Positions 30,954-39,302 of a DNA stretch of 64,000 nucleotides are shown here, piece by piece (positions within the stretch are counted from its first letter, which is position 1; each line of letters starts with the position of its first letter). The translations under genes and the position numbers were made by a program. Source of the DNA: DASZVB01 sp036272055 (lineage in GTDB: Bacteria; Myxococcota_A; Polyangia; Polyangiales; Polyangiaceae); the NCBI GenBank assembly GCA_036272055.1, contig DATAZL010000078.1, forward strand, positions 58,883-122,882. Reading direction: 5' to 3'. Below the pieces are notes generated by a model. The model made no database searches. It was not told the origin of the DNA and saw only the letters and a list, made by a program, of their open reading frames with translations.

Positions 30954-31439
30954 TCAGCCTTCGGCGAGGAGGCGGTCGAGGACCTTGTCGACGGATTCGA
31001 CGCTGAGGTTCTCGTGGTACGTCTTGTCGACCTGCATGACGGGTGCGGTGCCGCACGCCGCGAGACACTCCGCCGTGCGGAGCGTGATCTTGCCGTCCTT
31101 CGTCGTCCCGCCGACGTGGACGCCGAGACGCTTCTCGCAGTGATGAAGGATGTCGCCGCTGCCACGGAGGGCGCACGAAAGCGTCCGGCACACCCAGACC
31201 TGGTGTTTGCCGGGGCGCTCCTCGTTGAACAGCGAATAGAAGGTGACGACGCCCTTCACGTGAGCCGGGCTCAGGTCGAGCTTGCCGGACACGAAGGCGA
31301 TCACGTCTTCCGAGACCCAGCCGTCGTTGTTGTCCTGGCAGAGGTGCAGCACCGGGATGCACGCCGCCATCTTGTTCGGGTACCGCGCGAGGATGTCTCG
31401 CAGCTCCCGCTCGTGTTCCTCGCTCAGGGCGAATGCCAT
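30954..31439 (-). CDS. nuoE: NADH-quinone oxidoreductase subunit E
   Basis: This 24-kDa-type thioredoxin-like subunit binds a 2Fe-2S cluster in the NADH module. The start at ATG 31439 gives 161 residues, the normal length; the extension to 31559 is not supported. Cluster ligands are the cysteines in VWVCRTLSCALRGSG and TAECLAACGTAPVMQ. The N-terminal helical domain includes IPVLHLCQDNNDGWVSED. It is the first gene of the operon, behind a recognisable promoter at 31530-31559. Confidence 0.96.
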   Translation of the reverse strand: MAFALSEEHERELRDILARYPNKMAACIPVLHLCQDNNDGWVSEDVIAFVSGKLDLSPAHVKGVVTFYSLFNEERPGKHQVWVCRTLSCALRGSGDILHHCEKRLGVHVGGTTKDGKITLRTAECLAACGTAPVMQVDKTYHENLSVESVDKVLDRLLAEG

Positions 31440-31529
31440 CTTCGAACTTGTTCCTCGAGTCGGTGGACGGTCGCGCGGCTCACGAGCCGGCGGGTGACGG
31501 CCGAGATCCCAGGTCTTCCTTCGGCGCGC

Positions 31530-31559
31530 ACCGTAGTGAGGGTCAAAGCGAGGTGTCAA
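31530..31559 (-). promoter_or_regulatory. Candidate promoter of the nuo operon
   Basis: On the minus strand a perfect TTGACA (31559-31554) is followed after 18 bases by TACGGT (31535-31530). The predicted start of transcription would leave about 80 bases of leader before the nuoE ATG. The -35 is consensus and the -10 is partial. Confidence 0.5.
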
Positions 31560-31603
31560 GGCCGCGCTTTTGCCTGAAACTCGGGCGGTTTCGACGGTAT
31601 CGA

Positions 31604-31620
31604 CGCGTTTCCGAAACGCG
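31604..31620. promoter_or_regulatory. Perfect 17-bp palindrome in the nuo divergent region
   Basis: CGCGTTTC-C-GAAACGCG is a perfect inverted repeat with 8-bp arms, about 45 bases upstream of the nuo -35 box. A second, looser pair, GAAAC-N7-GTTTC, lies just before it at 31576-31592. The size and position suit a dimeric regulator binding site. The regulator is unknown. Confidence 0.45.
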
Positions 31621-31649
31621 CTTCTCTCGACGACGTACTTGGAAGCCTT

Positions 31650-31666
31650 GACTACCCCGTGTAGTC
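31650..31666. promoter_or_regulatory. Inverted repeat GACTAC-N5-GTAGTC over a possible -35
   Basis: The repeat overlaps TTGACT (31648-31653), the best -35-like site before the zinc-ribbon gene. No convincing -10 box follows at the right distance. An operator overlapping that promoter is a reasonable inference. Confidence 0.4.
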
Positions 31667-31697
31667 TGGGTCGTCAGCCCTCCTGGAGGTACCTTCC

Positions 31698-32663
31698 GTG
31701 TTTTGCCCGAACTGTGGAGCTCAGAACCAGGACACTGCGACCGCGTGCGCCAAATGCGGATTTACGCTGAAGGCGGCATCGGCTGCGCCCAAGTTCAAGG
31801 GCACGATGCTCATGATGAACGCGCCACCGGCGGCGGCTCCTCGCCCCGCGGGGCAGCCAGGGCCAGCCCCTGGTGCACCTCCGCCGGCCGCAGCGCCCCA
31901 GCAGCCGCCCGCGGCGCAACCGCCTGCACAGCAGATCCCGGTCGCCGCGCGCCCCAAGCTGAAGGGCACGATGATCGGCGTCGCGCCGCCGTCGATGGGT
32001 TCCCAGATGGGGCCGGGCGGCGCTCCCGCAGGTGCACCACCCGCCGCACCGCCGCCTCAGGCATACGCGCCGCAGCAGCCCGCTTATGAACCGCCCGCGC
32101 CTCAAGCACCGCACGCACATTCGCCGCCCTCCGCGGTGAATCCGCTCGGCGGCACCGTCGTCGCCGACACGAGCGCGTTCCAGGCTCATCCTCAAGGTGG
32201 CGGCGGTGGCTTCCCGCCGCAGCAGCAGCCCCAGCAGCCCGGGGGCTACGGCGCACCGCCTCAGCAACAGCCGCAGCACCCCCAACAGCCCGGCGCTTTC
32301 GGAGCGACGCAGGCCTTCGGCGCGCCACCGGCTTACGCCGCGCCGCCCCCCGCTTACGGAGCTCCCCCTCCCCAGCAGCAGGGGATGGGCGGTCCTCCGC
32401 AGGGATACGGCGCTCCGCCTCCTGGTTTCGGCATGCCGACCGACGTGCTCGGCGCAACGACGCCCGCCGCCGGGGAACCGATGCCCATGCAGCAGATGGG
32501 CATGCAGCAGATGGGCATGCAACCGGTTCAGGACTCGCTCGGGCCGATCCCCGGCACGGTCGGTGGGGCAAACCCCATCGTCACGGTCCTTCTAATCGTG
32601 CTCACGTGCGGCATTTACGGAATCTACCTGCTCATGAAGGGGAAGAAGTCCGCTCCTTCCTGA
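31698..32663 (+). CDS. Zinc-ribbon, Pro/Gln/Ala-rich membrane-anchored protein
   Basis: Start GTG 31698 has GGAGG at 31685-31689. The N-terminus is a four-cysteine zinc ribbon (FCPNCGAQNQDTATACAKCG). Two KFKGTM/KLKGTM segments follow, then about 190 residues of low-complexity Pro, Gln, Ala and Gly with repeated YGAPP units and MQQMGMQQMGM. The last 35 residues hold one membrane helix (IVTVLLIVLTCGIYGIYLLM) and a Lys-rich tail, as in DUF4234-type proteins. The architecture suggests an anchored, disordered adaptor, but the function is unknown. The end overlaps the next gene by 58 bp. Confidence 0.7.
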   Translation: MFCPNCGAQNQDTATACAKCGFTLKAASAAPKFKGTMLMMNAPPAAAPRPAGQPGPAPGAPPPAAAPQQPPAAQPPAQQIPVAARPKLKGTMIGVAPPSMGSQMGPGGAPAGAPPAAPPPQAYAPQQPAYEPPAPQAPHAHSPPSAVNPLGGTVVADTSAFQAHPQGGGGGFPPQQQPQQPGGYGAPPQQQPQHPQQPGAFGATQAFGAPPAYAAPPPAYGAPPPQQQGMGGPPQGYGAPPPGFGMPTDVLGATTPAAGEPMPMQQMGMQQMGMQPVQDSLGPIPGTVGGANPIVTVLLIVLTCGIYGIYLLMKGKKSAPS

Positions 32664-33022
32664 CGAGGGAGCGACGGGTTCTTCTCCTCGTCGGCGCCGT
32701 CGTCGCGGCGCTGGCGCTCCTGCGGGTTCCCCTCTGTCCGTTCGCGTTGCTCGTCGGGATACCGTGCCCGGGTTGCGGGCTCTCGCGAGCAACCGGATTA
32801 CTCCTGACCGGCCACGTCCACGCCGCGCTCGCGATGCACCCCCTCGTGCTGGTCGCCGTACCCGGCGCGGCGATGCTCGCCGTCCACGTCACCAGCCCCA
32901 AGCGTCACGGGGCACTGCGCGAATTCGCCGCGACGGTGCTCTCCGCCGCGCTGCTCGTCATGTTGCTCGCCGTGTGGCTGGCTCGCTTCGCGGGAGCCTT
33001 CGGCGGTCCTGTATCGCTCTGA
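32606..33022 (+). CDS. DUF2752 membrane protein
   Basis: This is a small membrane protein of about 138 residues with the DUF2752 signature CPGCGLSRATGLLLTGHVHA after the first helix, and two or three further helices. GTG 32606 is the only usable start before the first helix, which makes a 58-bp overlap with the upstream gene. Translation could instead begin at a non-standard codon nearer the RERRVLLLVGAV helix. DUF2752 proteins are widespread and have no assigned function. Its association with a zinc-ribbon membrane protein recurs in other bacteria, in my recollection. Confidence 0.7.
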   Translation: MRHLRNLPAHEGEEVRSFLTRERRVLLLVGAVVAALALLRVPLCPFALLVGIPCPGCGLSRATGLLLTGHVHAALAMHPLVLVAVPGAAMLAVHVTSPKRHGALREFAATVLSAALLVMLLAVWLARFAGAFGGPVSL

Positions 33023-33490
33023 CAGCGGCGCGCCGCTGGCCGGCCGCGAACCGTTCGCCTCGGTGCTCGACCGAGACGGAGCGTGAGCTCCGGAGTCCAG
33101 CAATGCGAACCCAGGGACGCGACGCGTTCGGGGTGAACCCACCAGGTACCCGCGCGAGGCCGGGCTCAAGCATCACAGGGGGCTCTCTGAGAAGCGCGGG
33201 AGGCGGCATTTCGGCACCCCGAGGCCGGCTCTGGCGAGCTCAGTGGCACCGCGACAAATGCGGGAGGCGGCATTTGGCATCCCAAGGCGGGCTCCGGCAA
33301 TCTCAGTGGCACCGCGAGAAGCGCGGGAAGCCGTCGCGAACGAGCTCGACCAGTCGAAGGCGGCACTTCGGCATCGTTGCTGCTGCCGCAAGCGTTGATT
33401 CAAGCAACGCGCCCGCTTCGAGGGGTACCCTCCGGGTTCATCGTTTTTCCTTGCGCAGGGGGCGTGTGAGCACGTGCGCACGCCAGATCG
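33023..33490. other. 468-base intergenic stretch with a degenerate tandem repeat
   Basis: I see no gene, RNA or promoter that I can support here. The main content is the tandem repeat at 33197-33330 and scattered partial copies of its GGCGGCATTTCGGCAT core, for example at 33359-33374. It lies between the end of the DUF2752 gene and the end of ychF, so it is a 3'-3' spacer. Confidence 0.6.
33197..33330 (+). repeat. Degenerate 63/64-bp tandem repeat (two units plus part)
   Basis: Unit 1 (33197-33260) and unit 2 (33261-33323) both begin CGGGAGGCGGCATTT and end in CTCAGTGGCACCGCGA plus 6-8 bases. A third copy starts at 33324 with CGGGAAGCCG and decays. Differences are spread evenly, so the duplication is not recent. 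Confidence 0.7.
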
Positions 33491-34594
33491 TCAGACGTTG
33501 AATCTGAAGTGCATGACGTCGCCGTCTTGCACGATGTAGTCCTTGCCCTCGACGCGTAGCTTGCCTTGCTCGCGGCACTTCGCTTCGCTTCCCAGCGCGA
33601 TCAGGTCTTCCCACCGGATCACCTCGGCCCGGATGAAACCGCGCTCGAAATCGGTGTGGATGACGGCGGCGGCCTTCGGCGCGGCGAGCCCCCTCTTCAG
33701 CGTCCAGGCGCGACACTCGTCCTCGCCCGCCGTCAGGAACGTGATGAGGCCGAGCAGGCGATAGCCGCTCCGGATCACCTCGTTCAACCCGGGCTCCTTG
33801 AGGCCCGCACTCGCGAGGAAATCAGGGCGATCGGCGGGCTCGAGCTCGGAGATCTGCGCCTCGAGCTGCGCGCAGATCGGCACGACCGGCGTGTTCTCGG
33901 TCTTCGCGTGCGCGATCATCGCCTGATAATGCGGGTTCCCGTCGAGGTTCGCGAGCGACGCCTCGTCGACGTTCGCGACGTAGAACGTGGGCTTCGCGGT
34001 GAGAAGCTGGAGATCGCGCATCACGATCTCCTCTTTCTCGCCCTCCACCTTGAAGGAGCGCGCCGGCTTCATCGCGTCGAGGTGCGGCACGAGCCGCTCG
34101 CACAGCGTGATGGCGACCTTCTCGATCGCGTCCCCACCCTTGGCGGCGCGGCGTGCGCGATCGAGCCGCTTCGTCGCGGTGTCGAGATCGCGCAGGCAGA
34201 GCTCCGTCTGGATCGTCGCGACGTCGGCGATCGGGTCGACCTTGCCGTCGACGTGGGTGATGTTGTCGTCGACGAAGCAGCGCACCACGTGCGCGACCGC
34301 GTCCACCTCGCGGATGTGCGAGAGGAACTGATTGCCGAGCCCCTCCCCCTTCGACGCGCCGCGGACGAGGCCGGCGATGTCGACGAAGCGGATGGCCGCG
34401 GGCACCTTGCTCTTCGTCTTGAACATCTTCGCGAGCGCCTCGAGACGCTCGTCGGGCACCGGGACGATCCCGACGTTCGGCTCGACGGTGCAGAACGGGA
34501 AGTTTGCCGCCTCGGCCTTGGCCGACGAGAGCGAGTTGAAGAGCGTGCTCTTGCCGACGTTCGGGAGCCCGACGATGCCGCAGGAAAAACCCAT
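33491..34594 (-). CDS. ychF: Redox-regulated ATPase/ribosome-associated protein YchF
   Basis: This is an Obg-family P-loop NTPase that prefers ATP and associates with ribosomes. The 367-residue length is standard. The N-terminus GFSCGIVGLPNVGKSTLFNS holds the Walker A motif, with Walker B in RFVDIAGLVRGASKGEGLGN. The usual NKxD is replaced by NVDE, the change that makes YchF an ATPase. A coiled helical arm and a C-terminal TGS domain (IHTDFERGFIRAEVI to the end) follow. It is a single gene, divergent from the acyl-CoA dehydrogenase pair. Confidence 0.97.
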   Translation of the reverse strand: MGFSCGIVGLPNVGKSTLFNSLSSAKAEAANFPFCTVEPNVGIVPVPDERLEALAKMFKTKSKVPAAIRFVDIAGLVRGASKGEGLGNQFLSHIREVDAVAHVVRCFVDDNITHVDGKVDPIADVATIQTELCLRDLDTATKRLDRARRAAKGGDAIEKVAITLCERLVPHLDAMKPARSFKVEGEKEEIVMRDLQLLTAKPTFYVANVDEASLANLDGNPHYQAMIAHAKTENTPVVPICAQLEAQISELEPADRPDFLASAGLKEPGLNEVIRSGYRLLGLITFLTAGEDECRAWTLKRGLAAPKAAAVIHTDFERGFIRAEVIRWEDLIALGSEAKCREQGKLRVEGKDYIVQDGDVMHFRFNV

Positions 34595-34831
34595 GATGAT
34601 TCTCTTTCGAGTAGCGGCGGCGCTTTACCGCGGAAGAGGCGGCCCGTCGAGCGTGCCATCGTTCCGGCGTGAACGGGCTGCCGGCGCTAAGCGCTAGTGT
34701 ACCTGGCCGAAACGGATTGCTTCCCGCGGTTGCGGGTTCCCGGCGTTGGTTGGTAGGCTCCCGCGCGTGAGCCCGCCGCGTCCTCGCTGGCGACGCGCTC
34801 ACGAACCCGTTCTCACGGAGATACGCCAAAA

Positions 34832-36016
34832 ATGGACCTGTCGTTTTCGCCGGCAGAAATCAAGTTCCGGCAAGAAGCTCGCGAGTGGATCCAGTCGGCG
34901 ATGCCACCCAGCATCCGCACCAAGGCCGCCGTCGACGGCGCCTTCGACCACGACGAGCAGATGAGTTGGCACAAGATCCTCTACAAGAAGGGTTGGGTTG
35001 CCCCCCATTGGCCCAAAGAAGTCGGCGGGCCGGGTCTCGACGTCGCGCAGCGCTTCATCCTGAGCGAGGAGCTCGAGCTCGCGGGCGCGCCGACGCTGAG
35101 CCCCTTCGGCCTCGGCATGGTCGGCCCCCTCATCATCCAGTTCGGCAACAAGACGCAGAAAGAGCGCTTTCTCCCGAAGATCCTCAGCGGGGAAGAGGTG
35201 TGGTGCCAGGGTTACTCGGAGCCGAACGCAGGCAGCGATCTCGCGTCGCTCAACCTCCGCGCAGAGTCCGACGGCAAGGGCAGCTACGTCATGAACGGCC
35301 AGAAGACCTGGACGACGTACGCGCAGTACGCCGACTGGATCTTCGTCCTGGCCCGCACCGACTCGAGCGGCAAAAAGCAGAGCGGCATCAGCTTCTTCCT
35401 CGTCGACATGAAGACGCCGGGCGTCGTCGCGAAGCCGTTCCTCACGACGGGCAATACCCTCGCGTTTTGCGAGACGTGGTTCGAGAACGCCAAGGTGCCC
35501 GCCGAGAACATCGTCGGTGAGCCGAACATGGGCTGGACGTACGCGAAGGCGCTACTCGGTCACGAGCGCACGCTCGTCGCAGGCGTCGGCCGTTCGACCC
35601 GTCAGATCCTCCGCATGAAGCGCATCGCGGCGCAGACCGAGATCAACGGCAAGTCGGCGCTCGAGCACCCCGGCTATCGCGGCCGCATCGCACGTCTCGA
35701 GATGGATCTCGAGGCGCTCCGCATGGCGAACTACCGCACCGTCGCCGGCGCGCAGCTCGGCAAGGCGCCCGGTCCCGAGTCGAGCATCCTCAAGCTCCGC
35801 GGCACGGAGATCCAGCAAGAGTGCTTCGAGCTCATGATGGACATCATGGGCCACCACAACCTCAACTGGTTCAACGCACCGGGCACCATCCCCGCGCGCG
35901 AAGAGTCGGTCGCCTCCGAACACAACTATCTCCGCGCCGCGACGATCTACGCCGGCTCGAACGAGATCCAGAAGAACATCATCGCGAAGATGGTGCTCCG
36001 ACTCCCGGGGACCTAA
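34832..36016 (+). CDS. Acyl-CoA dehydrogenase (first of a pair)
   Basis: This FAD-dependent acyl-CoA dehydrogenase has 394 residues. The FAD and substrate segments include CQGYSEPNAGSDLASLNLRA and NGQKTWTTYAQYADWI, and the C-terminal helix ends with TIYAGSNEIQKNIIAKMVL. The sequence type, including this GSNEIQKNIIA ending, resembles subunits of heteromeric dehydrogenases acting on bulky acyl-CoAs. It is followed after 4 bp by a second dehydrogenase gene, which supports an alpha/beta complex. The true substrate is unknown. Confidence 0.93.
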   Translation: MDLSFSPAEIKFRQEAREWIQSAMPPSIRTKAAVDGAFDHDEQMSWHKILYKKGWVAPHWPKEVGGPGLDVAQRFILSEELELAGAPTLSPFGLGMVGPLIIQFGNKTQKERFLPKILSGEEVWCQGYSEPNAGSDLASLNLRAESDGKGSYVMNGQKTWTTYAQYADWIFVLARTDSSGKKQSGISFFLVDMKTPGVVAKPFLTTGNTLAFCETWFENAKVPAENIVGEPNMGWTYAKALLGHERTLVAGVGRSTRQILRMKRIAAQTEINGKSALEHPGYRGRIARLEMDLEALRMANYRTVAGAQLGKAPGPESSILKLRGTEIQQECFELMMDIMGHHNLNWFNAPGTIPAREESVASEHNYLRAATIYAGSNEIQKNIIAKMVLRLPGT

Positions 36017-36020
36017 GCAA

Positions 36021-37175
36021 ATGGATTTTCAGCTCACCGACGATCAGCGCATGCTGATCGACACCGTAAACAGCTTCACCAAGAAGGACTCGCACGTAGA
36101 GCGCGTCCGTCAGATCCGCGAGAACCCCGTCGGCTGGGACAGGGCCGTATGGGCGAAGATGGGCGAGCTCGGGTGGCTCGGCGTTCCCTTTCCGGAGGAC
36201 GTCGGCGGCATCGGCGGGACGTTCCTCGACGCCGGTCTCCTCATCGAGCAGCTCGGAACGACGCTGGTTCCCGAGCCGTACGTTCCGTCGGTCATCGTCG
36301 CGGGCCTCACCGTGTCGAACTACGGCACCGAGGAGCAGAAGCAGAAGCTTCTCCCCTCGATGATCGAGGGCAAGACGAGCCTCGCGCTCGCCTACGTCGA
36401 GAAGCAGAGCCGCTACGACGTCTCGAACGTCGAGACGCGCGCCGAGAAGAACGGCGGGGACTACGTCCTCCGTGGCAAGAAGGAGTGGGTCATCAACGGC
36501 CAGTCCGCCGATCATCTCCTCGTCAGCGCCCGCACGTCGGGTGGCGCCGCCGACGCGGGCGGCGTGTCGCTCTTCATCGTCGAGAAGAACGCACCCGGCC
36601 TGAAAATCTCGTCGGTCGAGTGTATGGACAGCCACAAGGCCGGCATGGTCGAGCTCGAAGGCGTCAAGGTCGGTAAAGACGCCCTCATCGGCGAAGAAGG
36701 CGCAGCCGCGCCCATCCTCGAACGCGCGCAGGACTACGGCGCGGCGGCCGCGTGCTGTGAGGGCTCCGGCATCAACCAGTCGACGCTCACGATGACCCGT
36801 GACTACCTGTGCGAGCGCGAACAGTTCGGCGTGAAGATCGGGACGTTCCAGTCCCTCCAGCACCGGCTGGTGGACATGTTCGTCCAGGTCGAGCTCTGCA
36901 AGAGCACGGCGATCATGGCGATGCTCCGCGCCGACTCGACCGACGAGGTCGAGCGCAAACGAAGCGTCTCCGCCGCCAAGAAGCAGCTCGCGACGGGCGG
37001 CTTCTTCGTGACTCGCCAGGGCATCCAGCTCCACGGCGGCATCGGCGTGACCGACGAGCACAATATCGGCCTCTACTTCAAGCGGATGCACACGCTTTGC
37101 GCCCTCTACGGCGACGAGGCGCACCACGTCGACCGTTTCAGCTCGCTGCCGAGCTTCACGGCGAACGTCTCGTAG
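36021..37175 (+). CDS. Acyl-CoA dehydrogenase (second of a pair)
   Basis: The protein has 384 residues and the same fold as its upstream neighbour, but it is more divergent in the FAD-binding middle. ALAYVEKQSRYDVSNVETRA replaces the canonical EPxAGSD motif. The C-terminal part has QGIQLHGGIGVTDEHNIGLYFKR, the segment before the catalytic region. Loss of the standard flavin-contact motif in one partner is typical of heteromeric acyl-CoA dehydrogenases, where the two subunits share active sites. Co-translation with the upstream gene is likely from the 4-bp spacing. Confidence 0.92.
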   Translation: MDFQLTDDQRMLIDTVNSFTKKDSHVERVRQIRENPVGWDRAVWAKMGELGWLGVPFPEDVGGIGGTFLDAGLLIEQLGTTLVPEPYVPSVIVAGLTVSNYGTEEQKQKLLPSMIEGKTSLALAYVEKQSRYDVSNVETRAEKNGGDYVLRGKKEWVINGQSADHLLVSARTSGGAADAGGVSLFIVEKNAPGLKISSVECMDSHKAGMVELEGVKVGKDALIGEEGAAAPILERAQDYGAAAACCEGSGINQSTLTMTRDYLCEREQFGVKIGTFQSLQHRLVDMFVQVELCKSTAIMAMLRADSTDEVERKRSVSAAKKQLATGGFFVTRQGIQLHGGIGVTDEHNIGLYFKRMHTLCALYGDEAHHVDRFSSLPSFTANVS

Positions 37176-37229
37176 GCCGAGCAAACGGCAAACGGCGACC
37201 GCGGGCGCCGTGGTAATAAAGCGCCCGCC

Positions 37230-39248
37230 ATGAGCGCAACCGAGGCCGGGTCGACCGAACCCTGGGAGCAGGAGACCCCTCCGCTCCCGGGGCTGACCGT
37301 CGTGGCGCGGAGCACCGCGCTCCTCGTCGCGGTCGGCATCTCGCTCGGCCTCGCGGGATGGACGCTCCGCGTCGGCGAGTCGCTCACGCCCTACGTCTGG
37401 ACGAACTCGCTTCCGCCACACGCGCGCGCGTTCGTCGTGGCGAACATCGCCGTGGGCGGGCTCGCGGGCCTCTTCGTCGCGGCGCTCCTCGTCGCGCGAA
37501 ACCGCGTGTCGGGGACGGAGACCCTGCGCCGTCTCTCGCTCCGGCTCTCCCCGCTGAGCTTCGCCTGGCTCGTCCCCGTGCTCCTCGAGTGGAAGCTCTG
37601 GGTCGGGCGCGAGCTCCAGTTTCTCGCGCTCGTCGCGGTTCTCGGGCTCGCCACGCAGCGGCTCGTGCGCACTGCCATCGCCACGCCGCCGGTGTTCACG
37701 CGCCCCGCGCCACGCTGGCTCGCCGCGACGCGCTCGTTCTTTTTGCGAGCGAGCACGGGGTGGCCGCCGTTCCTCGTCGTGATCGCGGCGGGGGCGTTCT
37801 ACGCCGCGTTCTTCGCCTTCCACACCATCCGCAATCACTACCGACTCTCGACGGCGGCGATGGATCTCGGACTCGAGGACAACCTCGTCTGGAACGCCGT
37901 CCACTGGGGCCCGCTCTTCAAGACGTCACCGCTCGGCGGCCCGACCTCGTCGCACGGCGGCTTTCATCAGACGTACTTCGCGTACCTGCTCGCCATCCCG
38001 TATCGCTTCGCGCCGCGACCGCAGACCCTGCTCGCCATCCAGGCGATGCTCATGGGTTTCGCCGCGGTGCCGCTCTATTTTTTCGCGAAGCGACGGCTCT
38101 CGGACCGGCTCGCGTGCCTCGTGGCGGTGCTCTTCGTCTGCTACGCGCCGCTCCAGGGCGCGAACCTCTACGACTTCCACTATCTGCCGCTGGCGACGCT
38201 CTTCATCTGGCTGCTCCTCTACCTGCTCGAAGAGCGGCGTTACGTCTGGGCCGGCATCACCCTCGTCGTCACCCTCTCGATCCGTGAAGACGTGTCGGCG
38301 CTGCTCGTCTTCATGGGCGCGTACCTGATCCTCACCGGTGACAATCCGAAGGCGGGCATCGTCGTCTCGACGGTCAGCGCGGCGTACTTCGTGCTCCTGA
38401 AGCTCGTGATCATGCCGCGCTACATGGCGGGCACCGAGTCGTTCATCCACCAGTACAGCGGCCTCCTTCCCGAGGGCGACCGCGGTTACGGCGGCATACT
38501 CAAGACGGTGATCGCGAACCCGAGCTACACCCTCGGCATCGTGCTCGAGCGCGAGAAGCTCGTGTACCTCGCGCAGATCATCGTCCCGCTCGCGTTTTTG
38601 CCGTGGGTGCGGCCGATCGGGCTCCTCTGCAGCACACCGGGCTTCCTCTTCACGCTCCTCGCGACGCACTACCCGCCCCTCATCCAGACGTCCTTCCAGT
38701 ACACGACGTACTGGACGACGTTTCTCTTCGTCGCGATCGTCGCGAACCTCGGGTACATGCAGGACCGCGAGCGCGAGCCGACGGAAGAGGCGCCGTTCTG
38801 GCACGCGAACCGGCTCGCGTGGGTCGCGGCGCTCTTCGTCTGCGTGCTCCTCACGTCGAATCAGTTCGGCGCGTTCTTCCAGCAGAACACGGCGCGCGGC
38901 GGCTTCGGCCCGTACCGCTTCGACCTCAACGCCGAGGACAGGGTCCGTCACGACCGGCTCTACAAGCTCATCGCCATGGTCCCGAAGGACGCCAAGATCG
39001 TCTCCTCGGAGACCATCGTCCCTCACGTCTCCCAGCGCCCGAACAGCTACACGATGCGCACCGGCATCTACGACGCCGACTACATGCTCGCGTGGATGCC
39101 GCCCCGCGGGGACGAGCGCGCGCCGGTGAGCGACGCCATCAAGTCCGGCCGCTACGGCGTCGTCGCCGAGTCCGGCGAGTTCGTCCTCGCCAAGCGCGGC
39201 TACTCCTCCGAGAAGAACGCCAGGGTCGTCTCGAAGTACGGGCTCTGA
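37230..39248 (+). CDS. DUF2079 polytopic membrane protein (paralogue A)
   Basis: This 672-residue protein has about 12-14 membrane helices. The DUF2079 core begins at AMDLGLEDNLVWNAVHWGPLF and includes SHGGFHQTYFAYLLAIPYRF, NLYDFHYLPLATLFIWLLLY and TLSIREDVSALLVFMGAYLI. A soluble tail follows with KIVSSETIVPHVSQRP and YDADYML. DUF2079 proteins are GT-C-like and are suspected lipid-linked sugar transferases, without proof. It is convergent with a paralogue (39303-41369) that shares the whole layout. Confidence 0.85.
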   Translation: MSATEAGSTEPWEQETPPLPGLTVVARSTALLVAVGISLGLAGWTLRVGESLTPYVWTNSLPPHARAFVVANIAVGGLAGLFVAALLVARNRVSGTETLRRLSLRLSPLSFAWLVPVLLEWKLWVGRELQFLALVAVLGLATQRLVRTAIATPPVFTRPAPRWLAATRSFFLRASTGWPPFLVVIAAGAFYAAFFAFHTIRNHYRLSTAAMDLGLEDNLVWNAVHWGPLFKTSPLGGPTSSHGGFHQTYFAYLLAIPYRFAPRPQTLLAIQAMLMGFAAVPLYFFAKRRLSDRLACLVAVLFVCYAPLQGANLYDFHYLPLATLFIWLLLYLLEERRYVWAGITLVVTLSIREDVSALLVFMGAYLILTGDNPKAGIVVSTVSAAYFVLLKLVIMPRYMAGTESFIHQYSGLLPEGDRGYGGILKTVIANPSYTLGIVLEREKLVYLAQIIVPLAFLPWVRPIGLLCSTPGFLFTLLATHYPPLIQTSFQYTTYWTTFLFVAIVANLGYMQDREREPTEEAPFWHANRLAWVAALFVCVLLTSNQFGAFFQQNTARGGFGPYRFDLNAEDRVRHDRLYKLIAMVPKDAKIVSSETIVPHVSQRPNSYTMRTGIYDADYMLAWMPPRGDERAPVSDAIKSGRYGVVAESGEFVLAKRGYSSEKNARVVSKYGL

Positions 39249-39266
39249 GCCAGCGCTGAACGACGG

Positions 39267-39285
39267 GCGCGGTCGGCAACCGCGC
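39267..39285. terminator. Hairpin between convergent DUF2079 genes
   Basis: GCGCGGT-CGGCA-ACCGCGC forms a perfect 7-bp stem with a 5-base loop in the 54-base space between two convergent genes. No T-run follows. A shared transcription end is plausible. Confidence 0.4.
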
Positions 39286-39302
39286 AGTCGCGCGAGCGTC
39301 GC

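Noticed and set aside
33197..33330. CRISPR-like array
   Set aside because: The units are directly abutting 63/64-bp tandem copies with scattered mismatches. There is no constant-repeat/variable-spacer pattern and no cas gene nearby.
37176..37229. Possible RNA gene between the dehydrogenase and DUF2079 genes
   Set aside because: Only 54 bases, with a weak repeat of AAACGGC and no stable structure or conserved motif.
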